A stretch of 64,000 nucleotides of DNA from Acinetobacter pittii ANC 4050 (lineage in GTDB: Bacteria; Pseudomonadota; Gammaproteobacteria; Pseudomonadales; Moraxellaceae). The stretch covers positions 2,950,837 through 3,014,836 of the forward strand of contig NZ_KB976987.1 in assembly GCF_000399685.1 (NCBI RefSeq), read 5' to 3'. The translations under genes were made by a program, and so were the position numbers. How positions within the stretch are numbered: the stretch's first letter is position 1; each line of letters starts with the position of its first letter. Below the pieces are notes generated by a model. The model saw nothing but the letters and a program-made list of their open reading frames with translations. It had not been told where the DNA came from and did no database searches. This document shows, piece by piece, positions 27,398 through 37,044 of this stretch.

Positions 27398-28273
27398 CTA
27401 CAACTTAAGCTCTTGAATTAACTGTTTAAATTCTGACCCTAATTTAGGATGTTGAATTCCATAATGTAATACAGCTTTTAAATAACCCACCTTACTACCG
27501 CAGTCAAAAGTTTGGCCCTGCATACGATAGGCTTCAACAGTATCTGTTTCTTGTAACATCGCAATCGCATCTGTTAACTGAATTTCATTACCCGCACCTT
27601 TTGGCGTATTTTCTAAAAGGTGCATAATTTTTGCGGGTAATATATAGCGACCAACTACAGAAAGATTTGAAGGTGCAGAACCAACCGCAGGTTTTTCGAC
27701 AATACCTTGCATAGCAACGCTTTCACCTTCATTAGGACTATGGTCTACATCTACAATACCATATTGATCAACAAGGTTATCAGGTACAGCTTCTACCATA
27801 ATTTGTGCGGCTTGCACGGCATCATAACGTGCAATCATACGGGTTAAATCATTTCGGCCCGAGTCATCTTTTACCAACACATCTGGTAATAACACTGCAA
27901 AATCATCTTGACCAACAATACTCTTTGCACATAAAACCGCATGTCCTAAACCTAAAGGCTGAGGTTGTCTGACACTTACAACACTCACATGGGGCGGAAC
28001 AATTTGGGTAATTTCTGCAAGCAAATCAAACTTCTTTTTTTGCTCTAACGTAGTTTCTAGTTCAAAGTTTCGATCAAAATAATTTTCAATCGATGCTTTT
28101 GAAGAATGAGTTACCAAAATAATTTGCTCAATTCCCGCTTCAACCGCCTCACGTACCACATACTCAATGGCTGGGCGGTCAACAACGGTTACCATTTCCT
28201 TCGGAATTGACTTGCTTGCTGGTAAAAAACGCGTGCCTAATCCGGCTACTGGTAAAACTGCTTTTTTGATCAT
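27398..28273 (-). CDS. galU: UTP-glucose-1-phosphate uridylyltransferase
   Basis: A 291-residue nucleotidyltransferase making UDP-glucose from Glc-1-P and UTP. The N-terminal signature AVLPVAGLGTRFLPASKSIPKEM (residues 5-27) includes the triphosphate-binding GxGTRxLP and the catalytic Lys of the PKEM loop. LGLGHAVLCAK and the DVLVKD metal/nucleotide loop follow. Length fits GalU (about 300). It is the start of the precursor module, 24 bases after itrA on the same strand, and feeds both Gne1 and the UDP-glucose dehydrogenases. Confidence 0.95.
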   Translation of the reverse strand: MIKKAVLPVAGLGTRFLPASKSIPKEMVTVVDRPAIEYVVREAVEAGIEQIILVTHSSKASIENYFDRNFELETTLEQKKKFDLLAEITQIVPPHVSVVSVRQPQPLGLGHAVLCAKSIVGQDDFAVLLPDVLVKDDSGRNDLTRMIARYDAVQAAQIMVEAVPDNLVDQYGIVDVDHSPNEGESVAMQGIVEKPAVGSAPSNLSVVGRYILPAKIMHLLENTPKGAGNEIQLTDAIAMLQETDTVEAYRMQGQTFDCGSKVGYLKAVLHYGIQHPKLGSEFKQLIQELKL

Positions 28274-28297
28274 AATAAAGATTTCAAGATATAAAAT

Positions 28298-28918
28298 TTA
28301 CTTTACAGAAGAATCCACATTTTCTGGAGCATCATTACCCTTAAATAAAGATGGTCCAACATGTCCTGGCGCGTTAATGCCTTCACGTTTTGTCATTACC
28401 TTGACTGTTTTAAACATAATTTTAAAGTCAACCCAAACATTGTGATTGTCGACATACCATACATCACACTTAAATCGTTCTTCATAATCTAGTTCATTAC
28501 GGCCACTTACCTGAGCAAGGCCTGTCATTCCTGGACGCACTTCTAAACGGCGCGCTTGCTCTGGTGAATATAATGCAACAAAGTCTTTAAGCATTGGACG
28601 AGGTCCAACTACACTCATATCACCTTTTAGTACATTAATAAGCTGGGGCATTTCATCTAAGCTTGTAGAACGTAATTTCTGACCAAATGGGGTAATACGT
28701 GCCTCATCTGGTAATGGATTCCCTTCCGCATCAAAAGCATCCTTCATAGAACGGAACTTAATCATTTTAAATAATTTTCCGTCCTTTCCAGGTCTTTCTT
28801 GGTAAAAGAATATGGGTGAACCTAAATTTTTACGGACCTTATATGCAACAATCAGAAATATTGGCGACAGTACGGTTAAAGCTATCAAAGAAATGACAAT
28901 GTCTACTAGACGCTTCAT
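28298..28918 (-). CDS. itrA: Initiating sugar-phosphate transferase (ItrA type)
   Basis: A 206-residue small phosphoglycosyl transferase (PglC/WcaJ C-terminal family). It transfers the first sugar-1-phosphate (typically HexNAc-1-P) to undecaprenyl phosphate at the inner membrane. One N-terminal re-entrant/membrane helix (about 5-27, IVISLIALTVLSPIFLIVA) is followed by the catalytic domain with FYQERPG, KMIKFRSMKDAFD and LDEMPQLINVLKGDMS-VVGPRP, then RPGMTGLAQVSGR. A longer frame is open to 28969; ATG 28918 begins at the family-typical MKRLVDIV. The short size marks it as ItrA rather than the larger ItrB. Which subtype, and hence which first sugar, cannot be fixed from reading alone. Confidence 0.9.
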   Translation of the reverse strand: MKRLVDIVISLIALTVLSPIFLIVAYKVRKNLGSPIFFYQERPGKDGKLFKMIKFRSMKDAFDAEGNPLPDEARITPFGQKLRSTSLDEMPQLINVLKGDMSVVGPRPMLKDFVALYSPEQARRLEVRPGMTGLAQVSGRNELDYEERFKCDVWYVDNHNVWVDFKIMFKTVKVMTKREGINAPGHVGPSLFKGNDAPENVDSSVK

Positions 28919-29397
28919 ATTTTCATTCACTCTCTTCTCAATCTTTCCTAGGAAAGCATATATAAACATGAAAGTAATATAGATTACACATTATTAACTT
29001 CGACTTAAGAAATAACGAAGCTGAATCAAAGATAAGACACAACATTATAATATTGTATTAACGCGCCCATTTCAAACTTTGTAACCTTAATTAATAAAAT
29101 TACAATAAAAAACAAATATACAATATTTATTATTTAAATTTTAAATATTGTAGTTGAATTTTTATATAAAAATCACAATAATTCAATAGCATATAAAAAT
29201 CACTTGTAATTAAAAATCAGACAAAAGTCTTATATTCAGCAATTATTAATTATGTACATTCAGTATTCAACATTAAATATAAATATAGCCACCTACGTAC
29301 ATAGAAATTATTGCACATTTATTCTAGAAAAAGTACAACTCACAATTACAACTAGACCTTTAAAAAAATACATCTAACTAATAAAAAATATATAGAA
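28919..29397. other. AT-rich non-coding gap between ugd2 and itrA
   Basis: Roughly 480 bases of very AT-rich sequence with stops in all frames. It presumably contains the promoter of itrA-galU-ugd-gpi-gne1: a TATAAT reads on the minus strand within 29049-29056, without a well-spaced -35. No repeat or RNA gene recognised. Confidence 0.5.
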
Positions 29398-29431
29398 CTG
29401 TGTAATAGAATTCAAAATTCGAATTACACAG
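29398..29431 (-). terminator. Terminator after ugd2
   Basis: CTGTGTAAT...ATTACACAG with an inner GAATT/AATTC stem gives a long near-continuous hairpin 37 bases past the ugd2 stop. The minus-strand sequence after it is T-rich. It separates the variable-gene operon from itrA-galU. Confidence 0.65.
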
Positions 29432-29468
29432 GCTTATTTATACTCTAGTTTAAATTATTAATATATAA

Positions 29469-30641
29469 TTAATTATCATTAAAAATATCACGCGTATAAA
29501 CTTTATCTAAAACGTCCAATAAATCATCGTCAAGGCGGTTAGAGATAATAATATCACACTGTTTTTTGAAAATATTAATATTGTTCTCTATAGAACACCC
29601 ATTAAATATATTTTCATTTAAAGTAGGCTCATATATAATAACATTAACTTTATTTTTCAACAAATTATCTATAATAGTTTGTACTGCAGAAGAACGAAAA
29701 TTATCAGATCCTTGTTTCATGATAAGTCGATAGACGCCAACTGTTTTAACATCTCTAGAAAGTAGACTCTGCACAATAAACTCTTTACGTGTATTATTAG
29801 CTTTCACAATTGCTTTAATAATATCATTGGGTATATCAGTATAGTTAGCTAATAATTGTTTAGTATCCTTTGGCAAGCAATAACCGCCATAACCGAAAGA
29901 AGGATTATTATAGTAGTTACCAATACGAGGATCTAAGCATACTCCCTCTATAATTTGTTTAGCATCTAGACTCTTAATTTCTGCATATGTATCTAGCTCG
30001 TTAAAAAATGCAACCCTCATAGCGAGATATGTATTTGCAAATAATTTTACCGCCTCAGCTTCTGTTGAATTAGTTAATAAAATAGGAATATCCCTTTTTA
30101 TTGCACCTTGTTGTAATAAATATGCAAACTCTTGAGCTCTTTCAGATTGTTCTCCAACAATAATTCGTGATGGATATAAATTATCGTGTAAAGCTTTACC
30201 TTCCCGAAGGAATTCTGGAGAAAAAACTATATTATTAGTATTATATTTAGCGCGCATAGTATTAACAAATCCAACTGGAACAGTAGATTTAACAATAATA
30301 AGTGCTTCTTTATTAATTTCTAAAATACTCTCAACAACCGATTCAACCGATGAGGTATTAAAATAATTTTTAACCTCATCATAATCAGTAGGCGTAGCAA
30401 TAATGATAACTTTAGATTGTCTATAAGCTGATTTATAATCCAATGTTGCTTGAAGATTTAACTTTTTATTCTTAAGATATTCTATAATTTCTCTATCATG
30501 AATCGGGGATTTTTTTTCATTTACCAAGTTTACACGCTCTATATTATTATCTATCGCAAACACCTGATTATGCTGAGCCAAAAGTATTGCATTAGAGAGC
30601 CCAACATAGCCCAAACCTACCACAGATATTGTTGTAGACAT
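29469..30641 (-). CDS. UDP-glucose 6-dehydrogenase, catalytically complete
   Basis: A 390-residue UDP-glucose dehydrogenase, the short (E. coli Ugd-like) form, oxidising UDP-Glc to UDP-GlcA with 2 NAD. The dinucleotide motif [10 protein letters not shown] (9-18), Lys199 and Asn203 ([14 protein letters not shown]) and the catalytic Cys255 ([12 protein letters not shown]) are all present, unlike the module Ugd at 26018. The start at 30641 is preferred over the ATG two codons upstream because AGGA is correctly spaced for it. It is the last gene of the minus-strand variable operon; a terminator follows. Its presence suggests the capsule contains glucuronic acid or a derivative. Confidence 0.9.
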   Translation of the reverse strand: MSTTISVVGLGYVGLSNAILLAQHNQVFAIDNNIERVNLVNEKKSPIHDREIIEYLKNKKLNLQATLDYKSAYRQSKVIIIATPTDYDEVKNYFNTSSVESVVESILEINKEALIIVKSTVPVGFVNTMRAKYNTNNIVFSPEFLREGKALHDNLYPSRIIVGEQSERAQEFAYLLQQGAIKRDIPILLTNSTEAEAVKLFANTYLAMRVAFFNELDTYAEIKSLDAKQIIEGVCLDPRIGNYYNNPSFGYGGYCLPKDTKQLLANYTDIPNDIIKAIVKANNTRKEFIVQSLLSRDVKTVGVYRLIMKQGSDNFRSSAVQTIIDNLLKNKVNVIIYEPTLNENIFNGCSIENNINIFKKQCDIIISNRLDDDLLDVLDKVYTRDIFNDN

Positions 30642-30663
30642 AATCATCCTACCTTATACATCA

Positions 30664-31449
30664 TTAAATTTTTAATAAATCAGCTACTTTTGGAAATTTG
30701 CTGCGAATAATACCCTTTACCGCATAATGAAAAAAATAATAGCAACTTTTTAATAATGACAGTTTTTCAATATGTCTATATAACTGCCAATTATATTGGG
30801 CTGCTTTAAATTTATTCGCAGATATTGAATCTGATCGCACAGTGTAACTTGCAAGATCTTCTTGCAATCCATAAGCGAAAGATTCTTGCCTAAGAATCTT
30901 CAACCATAAAGCAAAATCTTGACGCTTACGGATAAGAGGGAATTCTACCTTTCCTAATTTATGCACATCATACATTGCAGTTAAGCAACCAATAATACAG
31001 GTTTTTAATAATTGATGGTAATTCACTTTATTAGGAATATACATATTTCCTATATTTTCATCTAATTCATTTACTTTATGATAAGCTGTATATGTAAAAG
31101 CATAATCATTTGCCAACATGAAATGAACTTGTTTTTCTAATTTTCGCTCATTCCAACTATCATCACTATCTAAAAAAGCAATAAAACGTCCTTGAGCATA
31201 TTGAATGCCTGTATTACGAGCAACAGCTGCACCAGAATTCTTCTGAAGTTGAATAAGCTTAATACGCGCATCTTTATTCACATAAGATTGTATCAGGCTA
31301 ATTGAATTATCAGTTGAACAATCATCAACTATCAACATCTCCCAATTAGTATAGGTTTGTAACAAAACTGAATTTATAGTTTTTTCAATAAATTTAGCAG
31401 AGTTATAAGATGGTGTAATGATTGAAACTTTTACTTCCAATAAACTCAT
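30664..31449 (-). CDS. Family 2 glycosyltransferase
   Basis: A 261-residue GT2 (GT-A fold) transferase acting at the cytosolic face on the lipid-linked repeat unit. The opening VSIITPSYNSAKFIEKTINSVL, the VDDCSTDNS nucleotide-binding loop (41-49) and the metal-binding DSD (94-96) are canonical, and RNTGIQYAQGRFIAFLDSDD is the conserved centre. The acceptor-binding C-terminus has short basic/hydrophobic stretches. It lies between another GT2 gene and ugd2 with short spacers. Donor sugar unknown; with ugd2 adjacent, a GlcA transferase is one possibility. Confidence 0.88.
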   Translation of the reverse strand: MSLLEVKVSIITPSYNSAKFIEKTINSVLLQTYTNWEMLIVDDCSTDNSISLIQSYVNKDARIKLIQLQKNSGAAVARNTGIQYAQGRFIAFLDSDDSWNERKLEKQVHFMLANDYAFTYTAYHKVNELDENIGNMYIPNKVNYHQLLKTCIIGCLTAMYDVHKLGKVEFPLIRKRQDFALWLKILRQESFAYGLQEDLASYTVRSDSISANKFKAAQYNWQLYRHIEKLSLLKSCYYFFHYAVKGIIRSKFPKVADLLKI

Positions 31450-31461
31450 AGATTTAACTCA

Positions 31462-32256
31462 TCACTTAATATTTAACCAGAATCTTTTCAAAGCAGCCAT
31501 TAATCTAGTAAGATACAAAATTAGATTATATTTAAAAGGATTTTTAAAGTAAATCATACTAAAACAAAGCATAATATTTAATGTTAATAAAAGACTATCT
31601 CCTATAGATATTTTTTTTCTAGAGGATGAATTAACTCTAAGACGACGATAATAAATAACACCAACATCTGAAGATATAATATTTTTAATATTTTTTGATA
31701 GTTCAAACATAAAAACAGAATCTTCACTATTTTTTAACTTTTCATTAAATCTTACATTTTCAATCAAAGAAAACGGAATTAATTTACAACAAGCATTTGA
31801 TAAATACCGCCTATGCTTTATAATATTTTTAGAACTAAAGTGATTTTGAAATGTCAAATAATCATCAATCGAATCAGTTACTTTATCATAGAAATTTTTC
31901 GTATTTGAAACTATAAGGCTTTTTCCATCGACCAAATCGCTTAATTTCTCTAAGTAATTTTCAGAAAAAATATCATCATCATCCAAAAAACAAACATAAT
32001 CTACTTCTAAACCACAATTGTTTAAAGCGATATTTCTTGCATGAGAAACTCCAGATATATCTGTATATATTAATAAAAAATTAAAATCAAAGCTATCTAA
32101 CCATTTTAATATTAATGAATAATATGGTTCTTTAGGACCATTTAAGATTATAACAACTCTAAATTTAGAAAAAGAGAGTTTTTGTTTATTTAGAGAACTT
32201 AAACACTCATAAAAATATTCTTGAGGCTTATACGTAGGTATAATAATTTCTATCAT
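31462..32256 (-). CDS. Family 2 glycosyltransferase
   Basis: A 264-residue GT2-type enzyme. The N-terminal IEIIIPTYKPQEYFYECL, the GVSHARNIALNN segment (69-80) and the DDDD metal motif (92-95) are readable. The C-terminal third is hydrophobic (about 222-255) and may attach to the membrane. It overlaps the wzy stop by four bases (ATGA). Very AT-rich with high Ile/Asn/Lys, in keeping with the variable core. Donor and linkage are unknown. Confidence 0.85.
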   Translation of the reverse strand: MIEIIIPTYKPQEYFYECLSSLNKQKLSFSKFRVVIILNGPKEPYYSLILKWLDSFDFNFLLIYTDISGVSHARNIALNNCGLEVDYVCFLDDDDIFSENYLEKLSDLVDGKSLIVSNTKNFYDKVTDSIDDYLTFQNHFSSKNIIKHRRYLSNACCKLIPFSLIENVRFNEKLKNSEDSVFMFELSKNIKNIISSDVGVIYYRRLRVNSSSRKKISIGDSLLLTLNIMLCFSMIYFKNPFKYNLILYLTRLMAALKRFWLNIK

Positions 32257-33539
32257 TTCAATCTCTCCACACCTTTTTGCTTCCAGACAAAAGACTTAAA
32301 GTAGATAAAAAACAATATAAGAAAAAGTATTTTATTATAAGAAATAGCCAACAAAATAACTTCGCCCTTGTAATGCAACATGAAAGAAAAAACTGCCATA
32401 AAAATTATAAAGATAAGATATTTTTTATCATGTACTTTCATTAGAGTTTTTATTAGAAATAATATAAAGAATAGATATAATATAGAGGAAATAAAAATAC
32501 CATAAAATAACGCATAACGCATATATCCAGCATCAGTACTCATATAATATGATTGCCCATCCATATATCGACCATCACCAATAAAAATCTGGTGTTCGGT
32601 CAAAGGAAAATACATATCTATTAGAATATCAGTAGAGCCTGTTGCGAAACTTCCATAATATATATAATTTAATATAGGCTCCATACTATAGGAATAAAAA
32701 TAACTTAATGTTTCATTTTCAATAGATGCCTGATTAATATTTATCAGAAATAATAAAGAAAACAACAAAGCTACTACTGATAAAATTAATGTGAATAACG
32801 CTCTAAAATTTTTAAAATTTACTGCAAGATATAAAAATCCAAAAATAATACCAAGAATTGCTGTTCTACCCGCACTAATGGATGCAATAACCCCAATAGC
32901 CAATAAAAATGTAAATAGCTTTAAATTAATAAATTTATTTTTGTATGAGAAAAAAACTAAAAAAATCAATAATCCCATTGATATAGCAAAACCAAATGCT
33001 GCACTATCAGCTATACCCAATCCTCTCGCACCATCATAACTATCTTTTAATCGTTCACCTATATCACCACTTCTTGTATAACTCATAACTAGTTGTGCAA
33101 AGTCTGAATTTATTAACATACAAACAACTAAGACTGCCTGTAACATAAAAACATTTAACAACAGTTTAAAAAATTCCTTATCATCAAATTTATCTGATAA
33201 AGCAAGTTTTCTGGCTAAAATATAGGTAGCCAGCATTGAAACTATAAAATTAAGTTTTGTTGGAATAATAGAAAAATCGTATGTACCTAGAACTACAGGA
33301 ACAATTAAGCAAATCAAAAAGTCGAAAAATAAAAAAATAAAAAAATAAAAAATATCCTTTGGTAGCTTTAAAAAATATTGTTTAAGATTTAATAAGCCAT
33401 AGGATATTAATAACACAGATAATATTTGTGCAATTGAGCCTACTGGTGTTTGCATTCCAAAAATAAAGAAGAAGACAAATAAAACCAAGCCCAAATAGTT
33501 AATAATTGATAGGAATCTCATATTTTGCAAAAAAATCAT
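32253..33539 (-). CDS. wzy: Capsule repeat-unit polymerase (Wzy)
   Basis: A 428-residue polytopic membrane protein with about 11-12 hydrophobic segments and a larger periplasmic loop near residues 265-335 (rich in Tyr, containing EHQIFIGDGRYMDG), as expected for Wzy/O-antigen polymerases. Such proteins show little sequence conservation, so the call rests on topology, the GRTAILGIIFGF segment typical of the Wzy/O-ligase superfamily, and being the only such gene in the cluster. It overlaps the genes on both sides by four bases, so it is tightly coupled in the operon. It joins repeat units on the periplasmic face. Confidence 0.85.
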   Translation of the reverse strand: MIFLQNMRFLSIINYLGLVLFVFFFIFGMQTPVGSIAQILSVLLISYGLLNLKQYFLKLPKDIFYFFIFLFFDFLICLIVPVVLGTYDFSIIPTKLNFIVSMLATYILARKLALSDKFDDKEFFKLLLNVFMLQAVLVVCMLINSDFAQLVMSYTRSGDIGERLKDSYDGARGLGIADSAAFGFAISMGLLIFLVFFSYKNKFINLKLFTFLLAIGVIASISAGRTAILGIIFGFLYLAVNFKNFRALFTLILSVVALLFSLLFLININQASIENETLSYFYSYSMEPILNYIYYGSFATGSTDILIDMYFPLTEHQIFIGDGRYMDGQSYYMSTDAGYMRYALFYGIFISSILYLFFILFLIKTLMKVHDKKYLIFIIFMAVFSFMLHYKGEVILLAISYNKILFLILFFIYFKSFVWKQKGVERLK

Positions 33540-34549
33540 CTAATAATCCTTTCCTTCAAAATATGAAAGAAGCCATATAAAAAAAGCCTCTTATTGACAC
33601 TTTTCAAGAAAATACTTTTTTTACTTCCCTTAAACTTTATAAATATTAAAGAAAAATAAACTTTACTTAACGTAATAGAGAGATCCTTTCTAGATATATT
33701 TTTAGAAACCAACTTACTGATAATAAAATTAAAAAAATTATTAATAGATATTAAATCATATTCTGCGAAGCTGAGCATCTTCATTCGATCTAAATTACTG
33801 AGATAAAATAGCAAGTCCAACTCATTATCTTTTAAAATAATTCCATATGCCTCTCTAATATAGCTCCTTTGAATCTCACCTAACACTAGCTTTCTTTTAG
33901 TCAAATCAGAATTTCCAATAACTGTTTGACTATTGGGGGTTAATCTATAATAAAGTAATTTTTCTTGTAAATTATAAGCCTTCCCATATTTTAACAATTG
34001 GCTCCAGAATTTATAATCTTCCGCATATTTATACTCAATATCGAAATTAAGCATTTTTTCTTTAATAATAGAATTTCTCATCATTATTGATGGGTGAATA
34101 AATGGACTATTAAATAACATTTTTAAACGAATTAACTCATCACTTTCAGGAACTCTAAAAATATTATTATTTATATTATTGTTTGAATAAAAACGATATG
34201 CAGCAGTCCCACATATTACATAATCATTATTATTTTCTAGAAAGTTAATCTGCTTTTCAAAACGATCTGGGTAGCAAATATCATCGGCATCCATGCGAGC
34301 AATATATTTACCCTTTGCTAAATTAATCCCTTTATTTAACGTACCAATTAAACCTAAATTTTTCTCATTCTTCACATAAACAATACGACTATCACTATAC
34401 GATAAAATAATTTCTTCTGTTTTATCCACTGAACCATCATTAAGAACAATGAGCTCAAAATCACTAAATGTTTGCGCTAAAACACTATCAATTGCGTCTT
34501 TTAGATATAATTCGGCATTATATGCAGGAAGTACGACACTAACTAGCAT
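33536..34549 (-). CDS. Family 2 glycosyltransferase
   Basis: A 337-residue GT2 enzyme. VSVVLPAYNAELYLKDAIDSVL opens the GT-A domain, LNDGSVDKT is the nucleotide loop, and DADD at 87-90 binds the metal. The EDYKFWSQLLKYG segment is the usual ED-x acceptor/catalytic region. The C-terminal 100 residues are AT-rich, Lys/Ser-rich and probably membrane-associated. It overlaps the pyruvyltransferase by seven bases upstream and wzy by four downstream. Specific donor not assignable. Confidence 0.88.
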   Translation of the reverse strand: MLVSVVLPAYNAELYLKDAIDSVLAQTFSDFELIVLNDGSVDKTEEIILSYSDSRIVYVKNEKNLGLIGTLNKGINLAKGKYIARMDADDICYPDRFEKQINFLENNNDYVICGTAAYRFYSNNNINNNIFRVPESDELIRLKMLFNSPFIHPSIMMRNSIIKEKMLNFDIEYKYAEDYKFWSQLLKYGKAYNLQEKLLYYRLTPNSQTVIGNSDLTKRKLVLGEIQRSYIREAYGIILKDNELDLLFYLSNLDRMKMLSFAEYDLISINNFFNFIISKLVSKNISRKDLSITLSKVYFSLIFIKFKGSKKSIFLKSVNKRLFLYGFFHILKERIIR

Positions 34550-35508
34550 GATTCCACCTTAATATTGGTACTACCTTTTAACCAAGCTTCATAAAACCCT
34601 CGATTCTTACCATAAGAATTATCAAGTAAAATAATTTTTTTATCTAATAGCAAAGACAGAATACAACCATGCAAGCGTGTTGTATAAATTACATCAAAAT
34701 TATTGATAAATTGGATACCTGTATTAATCAATTGAGTACGAACTGTATTCATTGCAAAATTATTAATATATCGAATAAGAATAGGATATTGTTTATTTCT
34801 CTCTCCTTGTGATAATTTTCGATTTATAGCGAATAAAAATTTCAAGTAATTACAATATATTGGAGTTTTTTCAAAAGTTGGCCAATCTGACTGTAAATTT
34901 ACTTGATCTCTATATTTTTTATCTACAGGGACAGCTTCTACGTCTATACGACTCATCAATAACTTTTTACCTGTAGATTGAGATTCAACCAGTCTTTCAT
35001 CCTTAATACAAAAAGCCATATCAGGTAAAAATAGAACTTTACCTTTATCCAAATATTGACAAGCCAAATTATAAGAAGACTGATCACGAACACATAAATA
35101 TAGATTTTCATGTTGAGCAAAATACTGAAAATCTTCTTTTTCAACAATCTTATCTTTAAAAAAAATAGTCTGTGGTAATATAATTATTTTATTATTAGGG
35201 TATTTTTCAACTACATCTTTTCTAAATTTCTGACTTGAGCCATATATATCGCCAAAATTCCCTCCCCCATGTAATAATATAACTGTTTCTGCTGATAAAG
35301 TATCTAATGAAGCAGTTACTGAATTTCCATAATTCATCATTTTATATGGTTTATCTGATAAAAAATCTAAAGTTCCTTGCCAAATTAAAGTATCTCCAAT
35401 ATTTATATGATAAGGCAAATCCCAATAAACATAATTACTATCAATTAAAGGTGATAGTGTAGATTCAATAATAGACTGTAGGTGTCTCTTTAAATCTTTT
35501 GCATTCAT
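34543..35508 (-). CDS. Polysaccharide pyruvyl transferase
   Basis: A 321-residue member of the PS_pyruv_trans family, transferring pyruvate from phosphoenolpyruvate to a sugar to form a ketal in the repeat unit. Landmarks are the INIGDTLIW entry, the LHGGGNFGD motif (80-87) and the GT-B-like TTRLHGCILSLLLDKK motif (Arg278, His280), followed by DNSYGKN. No membrane segment, so it acts in the cytosol on a lipid-linked or nucleotide-bound intermediate. The start is preceded by AAGG. It sits directly after wzx (3-bp gap) and before a GT2 gene, indicating one operon. It predicts a pyruvylated, hence more acidic, capsule. Confidence 0.88.
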   Translation of the reverse strand: MNAKDLKRHLQSIIESTLSPLIDSNYVYWDLPYHINIGDTLIWQGTLDFLSDKPYKMMNYGNSVTASLDTLSAETVILLHGGGNFGDIYGSSQKFRKDVVEKYPNNKIIILPQTIFFKDKIVEKEDFQYFAQHENLYLCVRDQSSYNLACQYLDKGKVLFLPDMAFCIKDERLVESQSTGKKLLMSRIDVEAVPVDKKYRDQVNLQSDWPTFEKTPIYCNYLKFLFAINRKLSQGERNKQYPILIRYINNFAMNTVRTQLINTGIQFINNFDVIYTTRLHGCILSLLLDKKIILLDNSYGKNRGFYEAWLKGSTNIKVESC

Positions 35509-35511
35509 TAT

Positions 35512-37029
35512 TTAAACCTTTCTTAAAACCTTAGATACAAAAGTAAAAATTATTTTATGTTCATTTCGATTGAGCAACACAGGAAAAGCTACAATGCTCA
35601 ATAAAAACATTATAAATAATATATTTAGTATAATATCCATAATACTTAAGCTCTTATAAGACATATATACCCAAATAATAGGTGTCATTACAACCAACAG
35701 CAAACATATCCTTAAAATTAATTGCTTGAAATATTCAAAAAGATTCAAACATTTCAGAGAGTGGACACTATGTACTCTATAGATATAAGCTAAGACCGCA
35801 GTGAATATTTTTGCAATAAAAGCCAGCATCGGCTGTTTCCACACCATAAAACTCATGTAAGCAATCGGTAAATTTAGAATTAAAATACATGAGATTATCA
35901 TTTGGTAACGTCGAATATCACCAGATGCTTGAACAGTCAACCACAAAGGGGCTGAAAGTACTTCAAATAGTATTACAACTAAAGTTAAGCGTGTAAACAA
36001 TCCTGCATACTCTGGCACACGCCCTAACCATAATTGCAAAATTTGATCAGAAAAAGTAAATAATGGTACAGCAAGCAGTAGATATAGAAAAATAGAAAAT
36101 TTAGAGAAAAAAACAATTAATTTTTTCAACTTATCAAAGTCTTCTTGTGCATAAGTTTTCATCAAATATGGGCTATAGGCCGTCTGAAAACTGCTTACAA
36201 ATTGATAGACAGCTGTATAGATTTGTTGAGCAACAGCATTAGCAGCATTAACAAGAACTCCAAAAAACTTATTTAAAGTAATTGATAAACCTTGCTGTGA
36301 AAATAATACTGCACTACTTCCAAATAAAGTCCATCCTGAAAACGACAATATTTCATGATAATAATTTTTTTCAATCTTTCTTATGATTCTAGGCATATTA
36401 ATTTTTCTATAACACAGAATTACATGCATTATAGTAATTATTAAAGTTATAGAGCTTAAAATACAACCATAAATAATTAAAGTAGAGTAACCGATTGAAA
36501 TATAACTTAAAAGAAAAATGCCCAAAAATTTCAATACTGAATCAAGAATTGAAATTGATGCATATACCCCCATCTTTTCATTTGAAATTAATAATGCAAT
36601 AAATGGCAGTCTAAAAATCATGAATACCAAATTTATAACACATAGATGAAAGAAGCCAACTGCATCACTAATACGGTCAGTCGGTATGTTTAAGTGACTA
36701 ACGATAGTATGAGAAAATCCCCCACCAAGCACTAATACTAAAAAACTGATAAATGAGAAAATTTGTAAAGATACACTGTAAATACCAGATTGTTTTACCT
36801 GATCGCCAGATGTAATATTATAAAAACGTTGTAATGTAGTTGCCATAGAACCACTAAGGATATTGAAGAGGATAACCACTCCAAAAATCAGATCGTAGAT
36901 TCCATACCCCTCAAAACCTAGTGTCTTCAATAAAAGACGAGTAGAGAAAAGCGTTAAGAACATTACAAAGAACATTCTTAAAAACATATAAAGTGTATTT
37001 TTTACAACTACTGCAGCTTCTTTTTTCAA
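35512..37029 (-). CDS. wzx: Repeat-unit flippase (Wzx)
   Basis: A 505-residue polysaccharide transporter of the MATE/MOP superfamily with about 12-14 membrane segments. TLYMFLRMFFVMFLTLFSTRLLL begins the first helix and LGFEGYGIYDLIFG the usual loop. It flips undecaprenyl-linked repeats to the periplasm. The start codon is TTG (37027-37029): AAAGG five bases before it and no ATG until codon 15 make TTG the best choice. It is the second gene after gna in the minus-strand operon. Confidence 0.9.
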   Translation of the reverse strand: MKKEAAVVVKNTLYMFLRMFFVMFLTLFSTRLLLKTLGFEGYGIYDLIFGVVILFNILSGSMATTLQRFYNITSGDQVKQSGIYSVSLQIFSFISFLVLVLGGGFSHTIVSHLNIPTDRISDAVGFFHLCVINLVFMIFRLPFIALLISNEKMGVYASISILDSVLKFLGIFLLSYISIGYSTLIIYGCILSSITLIITIMHVILCYRKINMPRIIRKIEKNYYHEILSFSGWTLFGSSAVLFSQQGLSITLNKFFGVLVNAANAVAQQIYTAVYQFVSSFQTAYSPYLMKTYAQEDFDKLKKLIVFFSKFSIFLYLLLAVPLFTFSDQILQLWLGRVPEYAGLFTRLTLVVILFEVLSAPLWLTVQASGDIRRYQMIISCILILNLPIAYMSFMVWKQPMLAFIAKIFTAVLAYIYRVHSVHSLKCLNLFEYFKQLILRICLLLVVMTPIIWVYMSYKSLSIMDIILNILFIMFLLSIVAFPVLLNRNEHKIIFTFVSKVLRKV

Positions 37030-37044
37030 ATTTAACCTTTCGAA

